A DNA stretch of 5,248 nt, from assembly GCA_021823385.1 (NCBI GenBank), contig JAKAOC010000209.1, positions 1 to 5,248 of the forward strand, in the 5' to 3' direction. Below are positions 1 to 5,248 of the stretch, piece by piece; the stretch's first letter is position 1; each line of letters begins with the position of its first letter. The notes below the pieces were generated by a model. That model did no database searches. It was not told the DNA's origin and worked only from the letters and a program-made list of their open reading frames with translations. The position numbers and the translations under genes are program-made. The DNA comes from Actinomycetes bacterium (GTDB lineage: Bacteria > Actinomycetota > Acidimicrobiia > Acidimicrobiales > Acidimicrobiaceae).

Positions 1-2
1 AC

Positions 3-293
3 TACGTGTTCGTCAACCTGTTCGCTTGCCCTTACGGCGAAGCGATGACGTACGCGGCCGTCGAGAAGCTCGTCGGGCGGCTGCGTGATCGCACCGGTGT
101 CGAGTTCACGCTCCACATGCTGCGCCACTCCCGGGCGAGCGACTGGCTGCGTTCGGGTGTCGGCCTCGACATCGTGTCGAGGTTGCTCACCCATCGCTCT
201 CCCGAGACCACTTCGAAGACTTACGGCCACCTGGACGCCGAGGATCTGCGCCGGGAGCTGGTACGGGCTGGGGCCTGGAAGGAGGACCAGTGA
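3..293 (+). CDS. Tyrosine recombinase, TnpA-like, C-terminal part (5' end outside window)
   Basis: This is the C-terminal catalytic part of a tyrosine recombinase/integrase; the frame is open to the left edge, so the true start lies outside. Counting from the GTG at position 6, the visible catalytic residues are H37 and R40 (HMLRH, the HxxR box), H63 (LLTHRS) and the nucleophile Y73 (TYGHLD). Spacing between the boxes is normal and the tail ends shortly after the Tyr helix, as in XerC/D-like enzymes. The stop codon overlaps the start of the next recombinase gene. In Tn554 the equivalent TnpA acts with TnpB to cut and join the transposon ends. No frameshift or missing residue is seen in the visible part. 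The TnpA assignment rests on gene order; the recombinase family itself is clear. Confidence 0.9.
   Translation, partial: YVFVNLFACPYGEAMTYAAVEKLVGRLRDRTGVEFTLHMLRHSRASDWLRSGVGLDIVSRLLTHRSPETTSKTYGHLDAEDLRRELVRAGAWKEDQ
281..292 (+). promoter_or_regulatory. Ribosome binding site and coupled GTG start of tnpB-like gene
   Basis: A strong Shine-Dalgarno sequence, GGAGG at 281-285, lies four bases before the GTG at 290-292. That GTG overlaps the TGA stop of the upstream recombinase (GTGA). The arrangement fixes the start of the second recombinase and indicates translational coupling, which would keep the two recombinases in proportion. Confidence 0.8.
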
Positions 294-1735
294 ACGCCTC
301 TGCCGACAACATCAGGGCGCTCCATGCCATCGAGAGCGACCGGCCACTTGATGGCTACGACCGGGACATATGGCGCAGCTTCGAACTCGGCTTCGGCACG
401 CCGGGTCGCACCGAGACCCTGCGTTTCAAAGCCATCGGTCAGCCCTGGCTCAAGTCGGCAGCCAAGACATCATGCCGGCGGCGCCTGACCGCCAACTACG
501 CATTCAACACGGTGACGGCCTCCGTGCAGGCGATCGGCCGCTTCTCGGCATACCTGGCGGCCTGCGATCCTCCTGTCGAGCGGCCCGAGCAGGTCGACCG
601 ACAGCTGGTCTTGGACTATCTCGCCTGGCTCGGGCGCCAGCCGCTGGCCGACTCGACAAAGGCCTTGTCGCGGAGCTTCCTCCGCATCTTCCTCGACGAG
701 AACCGCCGCTACGGCTGGGTTCGGGCCATACAGCCTGATGCTGCCATCTATTGGAACGAGGTCGGCGCTAGGCGCTCGTCGCTGCCACGCTTCGTGCCGG
801 AGTTCGTGATGGCCCAGCTCGAGTCGGAGGCGAACTTGGCCCGGCTCCCCGAGCACTACCGGAACCTCGTCGTCGTCATCATGGAGACCGGCCTCAGGGT
901 CGGGGACGCCGTCAGGTTGCGATCCGATGCCGTCGTCCCTGACAGCGCCGGCTGGCCGTGCCTCAGGTTCGAAGCCAGGAAGATGCGTGCCGAACAGATG
1001 GTGCCGCTCTCATGGAGAGCCGTCGAAGCGACAACCCGGCAGAAGAGGCTGGTGGCTGCCACGTGGCTCAACGGGTCGCCCTGGATGTTCCCCGCCAGCC
1101 GCGACCCTTCGCTGCCCCAGGGAGACGACGCGTTCCGGGGGGCGTTCACCACCTGGCAGAAGAGCATCGGGTTACATGACGAGGCGGGCCGCCCTGTACA
1201 CGTCGTAGCCCACCAGCTACGCCACAGCCTCGGCACTCGCCTGATAAATCAAGGCGTTCCCCAGCACGTCATCCAGCGACTCCTCGGCCATGCCAGCCCC
1301 GAGATGACAGCCACGTACGCCCGCCTGCACGACTCGACGCTCCGGGCCGAGATGGAACGGTACTGGGCGGGGCGGATCGACTACGAAGGAAAGCTGATCG
1401 GCTTCGACCCCGACGCCCTCACGGCCGACGCCGAGTGGCTGAAGCACAACCTCGCCCGCGTCGCTGACACCCTGGCGAACGGCTACTGCGGAAGGCCGCC
1501 GAAGCAGGACTGCCCGCACCCCAATGCTTGCCTGACCTGCCCCGACTTCCAGACCACGGTGCAGTTCTTACCGGTCCACCGCCAGCAGGCAGACGCCACC
1601 CGCTCGCTCATTTCCGAGGCCGAAGCCGCCGGGCGCCACCGCCTAGCCGAAAACCACCGGCGGGTGCTCACGAATCTCGAGAAGATCATCCCGGCGCTCG
1701 AGGCCCAACAAAGCGATGGAAACAGCCAAGCTTGA
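290..1735 (+). CDS. Tyrosine recombinase, TnpB-like, complete (481 aa)
   Basis: A full-length tyrosine recombinase. An N-terminal arm plus SAM-like core-binding domain occupies roughly residues 65-160, and the catalytic domain roughly 165-360. Visible active-site residues are R203 (ETGLRVGD), K231 (ARKMRAEQ, probable beta-hairpin Lys), H308 and R311 (HQLRH), H334 (LLGHAS) and the nucleophile Y343 (TYARLH). After the Tyr there is a tail of about 130 residues with four cysteines, C400, C408, C414 and C417, spaced C-x7-C-x5-C-x2-C, probably a zinc-binding knuckle; a helical, charged stretch follows (about 433-472). The position second in a coupled trio matches TnpB of Tn554-type transposons. The start is set by GGAGG and the GTGA overlap. 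The gene looks intact, with no premature stop. It would act on the transposon ends with TnpA. Confidence 0.9.
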   Translation: MNASADNIRALHAIESDRPLDGYDRDIWRSFELGFGTPGRTETLRFKAIGQPWLKSAAKTSCRRRLTANYAFNTVTASVQAIGRFSAYLAACDPPVERPEQVDRQLVLDYLAWLGRQPLADSTKALSRSFLRIFLDENRRYGWVRAIQPDAAIYWNEVGARRSSLPRFVPEFVMAQLESEANLARLPEHYRNLVVVIMETGLRVGDAVRLRSDAVVPDSAGWPCLRFEARKMRAEQMVPLSWRAVEATTRQKRLVAATWLNGSPWMFPASRDPSLPQGDDAFRGAFTTWQKSIGLHDEAGRPVHVVAHQLRHSLGTRLINQGVPQHVIQRLLGHASPEMTATYARLHDSTLRAEMERYWAGRIDYEGKLIGFDPDALTADAEWLKHNLARVADTLANGYCGRPPKQDCPHPNACLTCPDFQTTVQFLPVHRQQADATRSLISEAEAAGRHRLAENHRRVLTNLEKIIPALEAQQSDGNSQA

Positions 1736-2126
1736 TCAGGCCGAACGCCTACGCCGGGCAGCCGAAGCTCGCCACGCCGCGACATTGGCCAGGGCGAACA
1801 ACGCCATCGCCGAACTTGTGTGCGCCGGCCAGTCGGTCACATTCGGCGGCCTGGCGCGTGCCGCTCGCGTATCTCGCTCTTGGCTTTACCGCCAGCCCGA
1901 ACTCCGGGAGCGAATCGAGCAGCTTCGGCAGTCGCCTGCCAACACGAACAACCGGCGACCGAGCCAAACGGCCAGCACCGAATCGCTCCGACAGCATCTC
2001 CGGCTTTATCGGGACGAGATCGCCAAGTTGCGTGCCGAGAACCGGGCGCTCCAGGAGCGCCTAGCCCTCCAGCTCGGCGCCAACAGGGTTGCCGCCACCA
2101 CTCGACGCGAAGCCGATCACTCGTAA
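1716..2126 (+). CDS. TnpC-like transposition accessory protein, DUF6262 type (136 aa)
   Basis: A small basic protein read from an ATG that overlaps the end of tnpB by 20 bases. A helical, Ala/Arg-rich N-terminus (1-35) leads into a helix-turn-helix at about 40-60 (VTFGGLARAARVSRSWLYR), then a long heptad-like coiled coil at about 89-120 (LRAENRALQERLALQL region). Size, domain order and place after two tyrosine recombinases match TnpC of Tn554 (about 125 aa), a DNA-binding helper that influences orientation and efficiency of transposition, and the DUF6262 proteins found in actinobacterial versions. Only a weak GAGG (1700-1703) lies 12 bases before the start, so expression probably depends on coupling to tnpB. 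Assignment is by architecture and context, since sequence conservation in this family is low. Confidence 0.75.
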   Translation: METAKLDQAERLRRAAEARHAATLARANNAIAELVCAGQSVTFGGLARAARVSRSWLYRQPELRERIEQLRQSPANTNNRRPSQTASTESLRQHLRLYRDEIAKLRAENRALQERLALQLGANRVAATTRREADHS

Positions 2127-2257
2127 TGCGCCCCCTCGATCGCGCTCGACCGGCACCTGCCGCTGCCCGCTGGTGGCGCCTCTGTCGAGGACATGTCCTT
2201 GACGCCAAAGCGTCGCATCACCAGGACTCTTCCTGCTAGGGCTCTAGAGAATGGGCA
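2127..2257 (+). other. Non-coding subterminal segment of the transposon
   Basis: Between the tnpC stop and the putative end palindrome I see no credible gene. The segment holds a nested set of inverted repeats (2170-2224) and a palindrome CTCTAGAG (2242-2249). Such subterminal DNA may contain recombinase or TnpC binding sites; that role is inferred. Confidence 0.5.
2170..2224. repeat. Nested inverted repeats downstream of tnpC
   Basis: Six-base arms CTGGTG (2170-2175) and CACCAG (2219-2224) enclose a perfect 10-base palindrome GGACATGTCC (2189-2198) and a short hairpin GACGC-CAAA-GCGTC (2201-2214). There is no following T-run, so it does not look like a standard intrinsic terminator. It could be a folded RNA at the end of the tnp transcript or a set of protein-binding sites near the transposon end. 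The symmetry is directly visible; the function is unknown. Confidence 0.4.
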
Positions 2258-3051
2258 TTATGTGCAGCTATGCATAAGCCACCCTGAGGAGTCCCTTCCT
2301 CGGTTGGGGCGAACCGGCCAGCCTCGATCACACCCGCCTTCAGCCAGGCCCGGACTTGTTCTCGGGCTGGGAACGCGCCGAGCTGGGCGACAAGGCGATC
2401 ATGGTCGATTCGGTCGAACGCCGCTGCCAGATCCGCGTCAAGGCACCACTTCCGGCTCGGGTTGGGACCCCTCGCCACATGAAAGATGGCCTCGATCGCG
2501 TCGTGGCAGCCCCGGCCCGGCCGGAAGCCGTAAGACTTCGGCTCGAACCGTGCCTCCCACTCAGGCTCCAACGCGTTCTTCACCCTCGCCTGGTTGGCTC
2601 GATCAAAGATCACGGGAATCCCGAGAGGGCGCTTTCGTCCGTCTGCTTTTGGGATGTACACCCGCTTGACGGGTCGGGAGGTGACGGTGGTGCCGAGGCA
2701 GCGGACCCGTTCAGCCAAAGCAGCCTTACCAGGTCCGGTGATCACGATCTTGCCGTCGATGCCCGCCGTCTTGCGGCCAGTATTGGTCTCGGTCACCCGC
2801 CGCACGCACAACAGCGCGTTGGCCCGTGACCGCAACATCAACTTCTGCAAACTACGGACCCTCTTCAGGTCCCCGTCCTGCGATGCCGTGAAGATCCGCT
2901 GTCGAAGCCGCCGTACTTCGCCCTCGACCTGCTCCCAGTCGACCTGGTGCCAGTCGACAACGTCGCCCTCTGGTCCGTTCACCACCACGTCGCCGCAGCG
3001 GCGTCCAACTTGTCCGTCGGTTCGGGCATCCTCGATCATCGTCTGCCTCAC
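2236..3051 (-). pseudogene. ltrA: Group II intron reverse transcriptase/maturase, truncated after RT motif 4
   Basis: N-terminal half of an intron-encoded LtrA-type protein. Residues about 33-100 (VDWHQVDWEQVEGEVRRL to TAGIDG) are the RT-0/N-terminal region in the style of chloroplast-like introns. RPVKRVYIPKADGRKRPLGI (126-145) and the EPEWEARFEPKSYGFRPGR region (162-180) are typical RT blocks. LDADLAAAFD (204-213) carries the first catalytic Asp, and GTPQGG is at 253-258. Homology stops there; 13 further codons are read from transposon DNA to a TAG. The YADD box, the maturase X domain and any endonuclease domain are missing, so it cannot be active. The start is GTG at 3051 or ATG at 3039; an in-frame TGA at 3072-3070 rules out anything further upstream. 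The missing part should lie beyond the transposon, left of the window. Confidence 0.92.
2258..2277. other. Candidate transposon end / tyrosine recombinase core site
   Basis: TTATGTGCAGCTATGCATAA is an imperfect palindrome: outer arms TTATG/CATAA and centre AGCT match perfectly, with three mismatched pairs on each side between them. It lies exactly where the reverse transcriptase homology stops, next to codons for its GTPQGG motif. Two inverted recombinase-binding arms around a short spacer is the usual layout of a tyrosine recombinase crossover site, so this is probably the right end of the Tn554-like element. No second copy was noticed in the window; the partner end should lie left of tnpA. 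Confidence 0.5.
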
Positions 3052-3351
3052 AGGCTCACCTGACCCGCGTCAGCACCCTTTCGGGTCCGGGCACCAAGTC
3101 CCGTATCCGGCCAGTTATACGACGCGGCCGGTGAAGGCCCTGGCCATGATGTGTCGCTTTCCTGTCGCCTTTCGGCCACCGGCATTCGCTTCCCAGGTCA
3201 TCCGACCCCCGCTGGGGAATGGGCCTTCCTCACGGTCGGCTTACCCGCACACCACCGGGCGTGCAGGACCCCATCGGGGTTCCCACGTTCCACACGTACG
3301 AGATTCGACCGGGGAGGGTGCCTCCTGTATCCCGGGGGCGGCGGTGCCCAC

Positions 3352-3377
3352 CCGGCCGACAAAAAATCCCCGGCCGG
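3352..3377 (-). other. Candidate EBS1 stem-loop of the intron
   Basis: On the minus strand a perfect 7-bp stem, CCGGCCG/CGGCCGG (3377-3371 with 3358-3352), holds a 12-base loop containing TTTTTT (3366-3361). UUUUUU can pair, with two G-U wobbles, with AAGAAG, the last six bases of the exon before the intron (3689-3684). A loop-presented sequence complementary to the adjoining exon is what EBS1 should look like. Confidence 0.6.
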
Positions 3378-3382
3378 CGCCT

Positions 3383-3398
3383 GCCGCTTCACAACGGC
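3383..3398 (-). other. Candidate EBS2 stem-loop of the intron
   Basis: Just 5' of the EBS1 hairpin, a 4-bp stem GCCG/CGGC holds the loop TTGTGAAG. UUGUG can pair, with one G-U wobble, with CACGA at exon positions -13 to -9 (3696-3692), the expected location of IBS2. The order EBS2 then EBS1 along the RNA is also as expected. It is short, so chance pairing is possible, but it agrees with the EBS1 assignment. Confidence 0.5.
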
Positions 3399-3683
3399 CA
3401 GCTCCTACACCCCGCTACAACATCCCATCCAGCAGGGCTCACGCATAACGAGACATCAAACAGAGGTTCACTCACATTCACCCGTCCGGTCTGCCCCTTG
3501 CCCGTAACCCCCGGATGGAACAGGAGCCCTTCGGCTTTCCCCCGAGCTCCGCACCCCGCCTCACAGCGACGCACGTCGAGGGTGGGGCCAGGCCATTTGA
3601 GCACGGACCTGGTGCTACACAGCCGGCATAGGCCGGACCTCCAAACTGCGAGCACGCTCGCCACGTGCGACCTCGTGTCGCAC

Positions 3684-3696
3684 CTTCTTCTTCGTG
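3684..3696 (-). other. Intron target: IBS1 and IBS2 in the ISAzo13-like transposase gene
   Basis: The exon bases immediately before the intron read CACGAAGAAGAAG on the minus strand. IBS1 is proposed as AAGAAG (-6 to -1) and IBS2 as CACGA (-13 to -9). They encode the DTKKK residues directly after the first catalytic-region strand of the transposase. Confidence 0.5.
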
Positions 3697-4250
3697 TCGA
3701 CGGAGATCACCGGCTCGCCCGCTACAAGGCGGGCGGTCGCCTCGACGTCGATGTGGCGGAACTGGGCGTCACGGTCGGGGTGCTGGGCGCCTTCGACGGT
3801 CTTGGCCGTCGCTTGAAGGCTGTAGCCCATCTGGTGGAGCAGCTGGCCGACGGTCCACGAGGAGACCTTGTGACCCATCTCGGTCAGGGCCTTGGCCAGC
3901 TGGCGGGTGGACTTGAGCGTCCAGCGCAGCGTCGACATGGGATCGCCCCGGGCGTCGGGGGCGACCAGGTCGTCGAGGTTGGTGAGCAGGTCGGGATCGC
4001 TGTCGATCAGCCTGGGGCGGCCCCCGCCCTCGCGACGGACGCGTTCGGAGGGCTCGAGCTCAGCCTCGACGTCCTTTTTGCCCGCGATCACCGTGTTGCG
4101 GCTCATCCCCGACGCCTGCGCCACCGTCGTCGCTCCGCCGTGACCGAGCGCCTTGGCCATCGAGCCGGCGAGCAGCCGCCGCTGCTTCTCGTCGAGGTGG
4201 GGGTTCATGAACGAGAACAGCTCCTGCAGGGCGTCCTCGCTCAACACCAC
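3684..4250 (-). pseudogene. ISAzo13-family transposase, N-terminal part, interrupted by the group II intron
   Basis: The first 189 residues match the N-terminal layout of ISAzo13 (Rhodopirellula-type) DDE transposases: FMNPHLDEKQRRLLAGSMAK near 14-33, a GHGGATTVAQASGMSRNTV helix-turn-helix at about 36-54, GGGRPRLID near 76-83, a TLKSTRQLAKALTEMGHKVS segment at about 111-130 and GYSLQATAKTVEG near 142-154. It ends in VISVDTKKK (181-189), with the presumed first catalytic Asp at D185. The frame then reads 22 codons of intron to a stop at 3615. The family usually continues with Glu and some 200 further residues carrying the other acidic catalytic residues; these are missing. An in-frame TAG at 4262-4260 limits the start to GTG at 4250 or 4247. 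A GAGG at 4266-4263 is rather distant. Confidence 0.85.
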
Positions 4251-4294
4251 ACCCGAAGACTACCTCAGCGACTGTCTCCACGCGCGGATAGTTA

Positions 4295-4304
4295 GCTCGC
4301 GAGC
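4295..4304. repeat. Palindrome GCTCGCGAGC, candidate IS end region
   Basis: A perfect 10-base palindrome lies 45 bases upstream of the ISAzo13-like transposase start, within a CTAAGGGCTCGCGAGCTAAC stretch. It could belong to the terminal inverted repeat or to a transposase/promoter site. The symmetry is seen; the role is a guess. Confidence 0.3.
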
Positions 4305-4310
4305 CCTTAG

Positions 4311-4459
4311 GGTGATCTACTACTCTCTCTGATAACGAAAGAGCGGCCCCTTCCGCGATCCACCTGGCCGACCACTATCAACCCGCCCAAGCTCTCCCGG
4401 ACCCGTCCCCACTGAAACCGGAAGAGCCTGCCTGGCATCGATCATCCGGTCTCTCGTGA
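4311..4459. other. Intergenic segment between the IS and the amidohydrolase gene
   Basis: No gene, RNA gene or convincing terminator was seen. An imperfect inverted repeat (TGATCAT ... ATGGTCA, about 4457-4479) overlaps the amidohydrolase stop codon, but it has no T-run and is weak. Confidence 0.4.
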
Positions 4460-5248
4460 TCATGATGTCGACATGGTCAATACATCTCGCGACCACCGGT
4501 TGGCCTCACGTGCCACCGCATCCTGATCCGCCGTTAGGAGCCGGCCTTCACGCACCACTACACGCCCGTTCACAATGGTAGCCCTCGTAAAGCCGGTCCA
4601 GCCAAACAGAGCGGGAATTGGATCGACATGGCAGGCCATCTCGATGCCTTCGAGATCGAAGAGAGCTAGATCTGCACCCATACCGGCCTCGATTGCCCCG
4701 AGCTCTTCGCGGCCAAGCGCCAGGCACCCCCCGCGAGTCGCCATCCACAGGACGTCACGCGCTGTGAGCCAACGCTTCGGATCCTCCGTGCGAAGCCGTT
4801 CCGCCAGCCAGCAGATGTGCATATCGTGCAGCAAGTTTGTACCCTCGTTCATCGCCTGATTAGACGACCCGAGACACACGCGTCCGCTCGCATCGAGCAG
4901 GTCCCGCAGCGGCGGCAGTGCCCCAGAAGGGCCGGCGAAACTCATGCGCATATCCATGGCTGGACAAACGGAAACCCAGCTTTCCTGCTGAGCCACGCGC
5001 TGTACATCAGCGAGGTCCTTCGTGGTAAAGTGATATAGAAGTACATTCTCCCCCACCCAGCCCACGTTTTCCAGGAACTCCAGCGGGGCGCAGCCGTACA
5101 GTCGTTGGACGGCGTCAGCTCGGGGCGCGTAACCAGGGTACACATGAGTATGCAGCTGAACCCGCTCATATCGTTCAGCGAGAGCCCGCATCTCAGTGAA
5201 GATCGCCCTCGTATCGCAATCTAGCCCCGTCGGCGCCAGGAAGAGATC
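4460..5248 (-). CDS. Amidohydrolase-superfamily protein (ATZ/TRZ-like), N-terminus outside window
   Basis: The frame is open to the right edge (LAPTGLDCDTRAIF precedes the ATG at 5191), so 262 residues of a probably 400-480 residue protein are visible. Counting from that ATG: LHTH at 13-16 is the strand-5 metal/substrate His motif, LLYHF at 51-55 is the strand-6 His, VCPAMDMRM (75-83) matches the 'CP..N.r' block, and LGSSNQAMNEGTNLL (107-121) stands where most members have LGTDG.. with the metal-binding Asp. The tail is the usual return of the composite beta domain: ATRGGCLALG (151-160), MGADLALFDL (171-180) and IVNGRVVVREGRLL (206-219). The fold is clear but the substrate is not; relatives deaminate or dechlorinate triazines, guanine-like or cytosine-like rings. 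HTHVYP lacks the usual Glu of HTHxxE and the strand-8 Asp appears to be Ser. The gene seems less GC-biased than its neighbours and is probably native sequence next to the IS. Confidence 0.82.
   Translation of the reverse strand, partial: DLFLAPTGLDCDTRAIFTEMRALAERYERVQLHTHVYPGYAPRADAVQRLYGCAPLEFLENVGWVGENVLLYHFTTKDLADVQRVAQQESWVSVCPAMDMRMSFAGPSGALPPLRDLLDASGRVCLGSSNQAMNEGTNLLHDMHICWLAERLRTEDPKRWLTARDVLWMATRGGCLALGREELGAIEAGMGADLALFDLEGIEMACHVDPIPALFGWTGFTRATIVNGRVVVREGRLLTADQDAVAREANRWSRDVLTMSTS

Larger units (their letters stand above)
1..2277 (+). mobile_element. Tn554-type transposon (tnpA-tnpB-tnpC), right part; left end outside window
   Basis: Two successive tyrosine recombinase genes followed by a small helix-turn-helix/coiled-coil gene, all on one strand and overlapping, is the gene order of Tn554 (tnpA, tnpB, tnpC). 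The right border is placed at 2277 because the reverse transcriptase reading frame on the other strand loses homology immediately after its GTPQGG motif (codons ending at 2278), and an imperfect palindrome begins there. Only about 130 bases of non-coding DNA separate tnpC from this border, so there is no cargo on this side; cargo upstream of tnpA cannot be excluded. The border is inferred, and the left end is not visible. Confidence 0.75.
2278..3683 (-). mobile_element. Group II intron, 5' part (domains I-III and part of the domain IV ORF), interrupted
   Basis: The intron starts with GTGCG on the minus strand at 3683, directly after the AAGAAGAAG codons of an IS transposase gene. About 630 bases of structured non-coding DNA then lead to the reverse transcriptase gene, the usual distance for domains I-III before a domain IV ORF. 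The intron is cut at 2278 by the Tn554-like element, so domains V and VI and the 3' splice site are absent here. The protein's N-terminal style suggests the chloroplast-like (CL, IIB) class, which is an inference from memory of the family. It is an invader of the ISAzo13-like element at higher coordinates. Confidence 0.85.
3052..3683 (-). ncRNA. Group II intron ribozyme, domains I-III
   Basis: This region has no credible gene on either strand; open frames across it are by-products of the high GC content. It begins with the group II 5' consensus GTGCG, contains multiple GC-rich inverted repeats and two hairpins whose loops can pair with the upstream exon (see EBS1 and EBS2), and ends at the maturase start. 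Exact domain limits were not folded. As domains V and VI are not in the window, self-splicing from this copy is not possible unless the remainder is transcribed with it after loss of the inserted transposon. Confidence 0.8.
3684..4310 (-). mobile_element. ISAzo13-like insertion sequence, 5' part; outer end approximate
   Basis: The element is recognised through its transposase gene. Its outer end must lie between the transposase start (4250) and the amidohydrolase stop (4460). A plausible end is the stretch at about 4280-4310, which on the minus strand reads CTAAGGGCTCGCGAGCTAAC and contains the 10-base palindrome GCTCGCGAGC (4304-4295). Without the other terminal repeat, which would be left of the window, this cannot be confirmed. 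Confidence 0.55.

Noticed and set aside
1528..2064. Plus-strand 178-codon frame spanning the tnpB/tnpC junction
   Set aside because: It is out of frame with two recognisable genes and has a low-complexity Pro/Arg-rich composition.
1..2126. RIT element (recombinases in trio)
   Set aside because: Only two members have tyrosine recombinase motifs. The third is a short helix-turn-helix/coiled-coil protein, which fits the Tn554 order instead.
2201..2214. Intrinsic terminator after tnpC
   Set aside because: The stem has only 5 bp and no T-run follows, so it was recorded only as part of an inverted-repeat cluster.
2594..3448. Long plus-strand open frame (284 codons) across the intron
   Set aside because: It is antisense to the recognisable reverse transcriptase and the intron RNA region. 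Its protein is Pro/Arg/Ser-rich and resembles no family.
3389..3664. Minus-strand open frame of 91 codons inside the intron
   Set aside because: It lies wholly in ribozyme domains I-III, spans the EBS hairpins and has no recognisable motif.
3219..4295. Plus-strand open frame of 358 codons antisense to the IS transposase
   Set aside because: High GC content keeps the opposite strand open. The minus strand carries clear ISAzo13 motifs, while this frame shows none.
4457..4479. Terminator hairpin at the amidohydrolase stop
   Set aside because: The repeat is imperfect and AT-rich, overlaps the coding end, and is not followed by a T-run on the minus strand.
1..5248. CRISPR array, tRNA or rRNA genes
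   Set aside because: No regularly spaced repeats and no recognisable tRNA or rRNA segments were seen on reading the window.

Overview
The window is a stack of mobile elements beside one metabolic gene, in GC-rich DNA with GTG starts and tightly packed genes. This fits a high-GC bacterium, most likely an actinobacterium. That placement rests on composition and protein style only.

Layout, left to right. (1) About 1-2277, plus strand: the right part of a Tn554-type transposon. It holds the end of a first tyrosine recombinase (tnpA-like), a complete second one (tnpB-like) and a small helix-turn-helix plus coiled-coil protein (tnpC-like, DUF6262 type). The three are translationally coupled. No cargo gene lies between tnpC and an imperfect palindrome at 2258-2277 that probably marks the transposon end. 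(2) 2278-3683, minus strand: the 5' part of a group II intron of chloroplast-like appearance. It starts with GTGCG at 3683, carries ribozyme domains I-III, and then encodes a reverse transcriptase/maturase broken immediately after its GTPQGG motif, where the transposon begins. (3) 3684 to about 4310, minus strand: the 5' part of an ISAzo13-family transposase gene, cut by the intron right after the codons for VDTKKK. (4) About 4311-4459: no gene seen. (5) 4460-5248, minus strand: most of an amidohydrolase-superfamily protein whose N-terminus lies beyond the window. Two usually conserved active-site acidic residues appear to be replaced.

The best reading is a three-level nest. An ISAzo13-like insertion sequence was invaded by a group II intron, and the intron's reverse transcriptase gene was then invaded by a Tn554-like element. 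Loop sequences in the intron RNA (UUUUUU and UUGUG) can pair with the exon just upstream of the intron, which independently supports the intron boundary. If the insertions were simple, the rest of the reverse transcriptase, intron domains V/VI and the second half of the IS transposase should lie left of the window, beyond tnpA. Neither the intron protein nor the IS transposase can be functional as it stands. The tnpB and tnpC genes look intact. I see no evidence of a wholly new system. The most unusual points are the nesting, the transposon insertion exactly at the GTPQGG codons, and the altered amidohydrolase active site.
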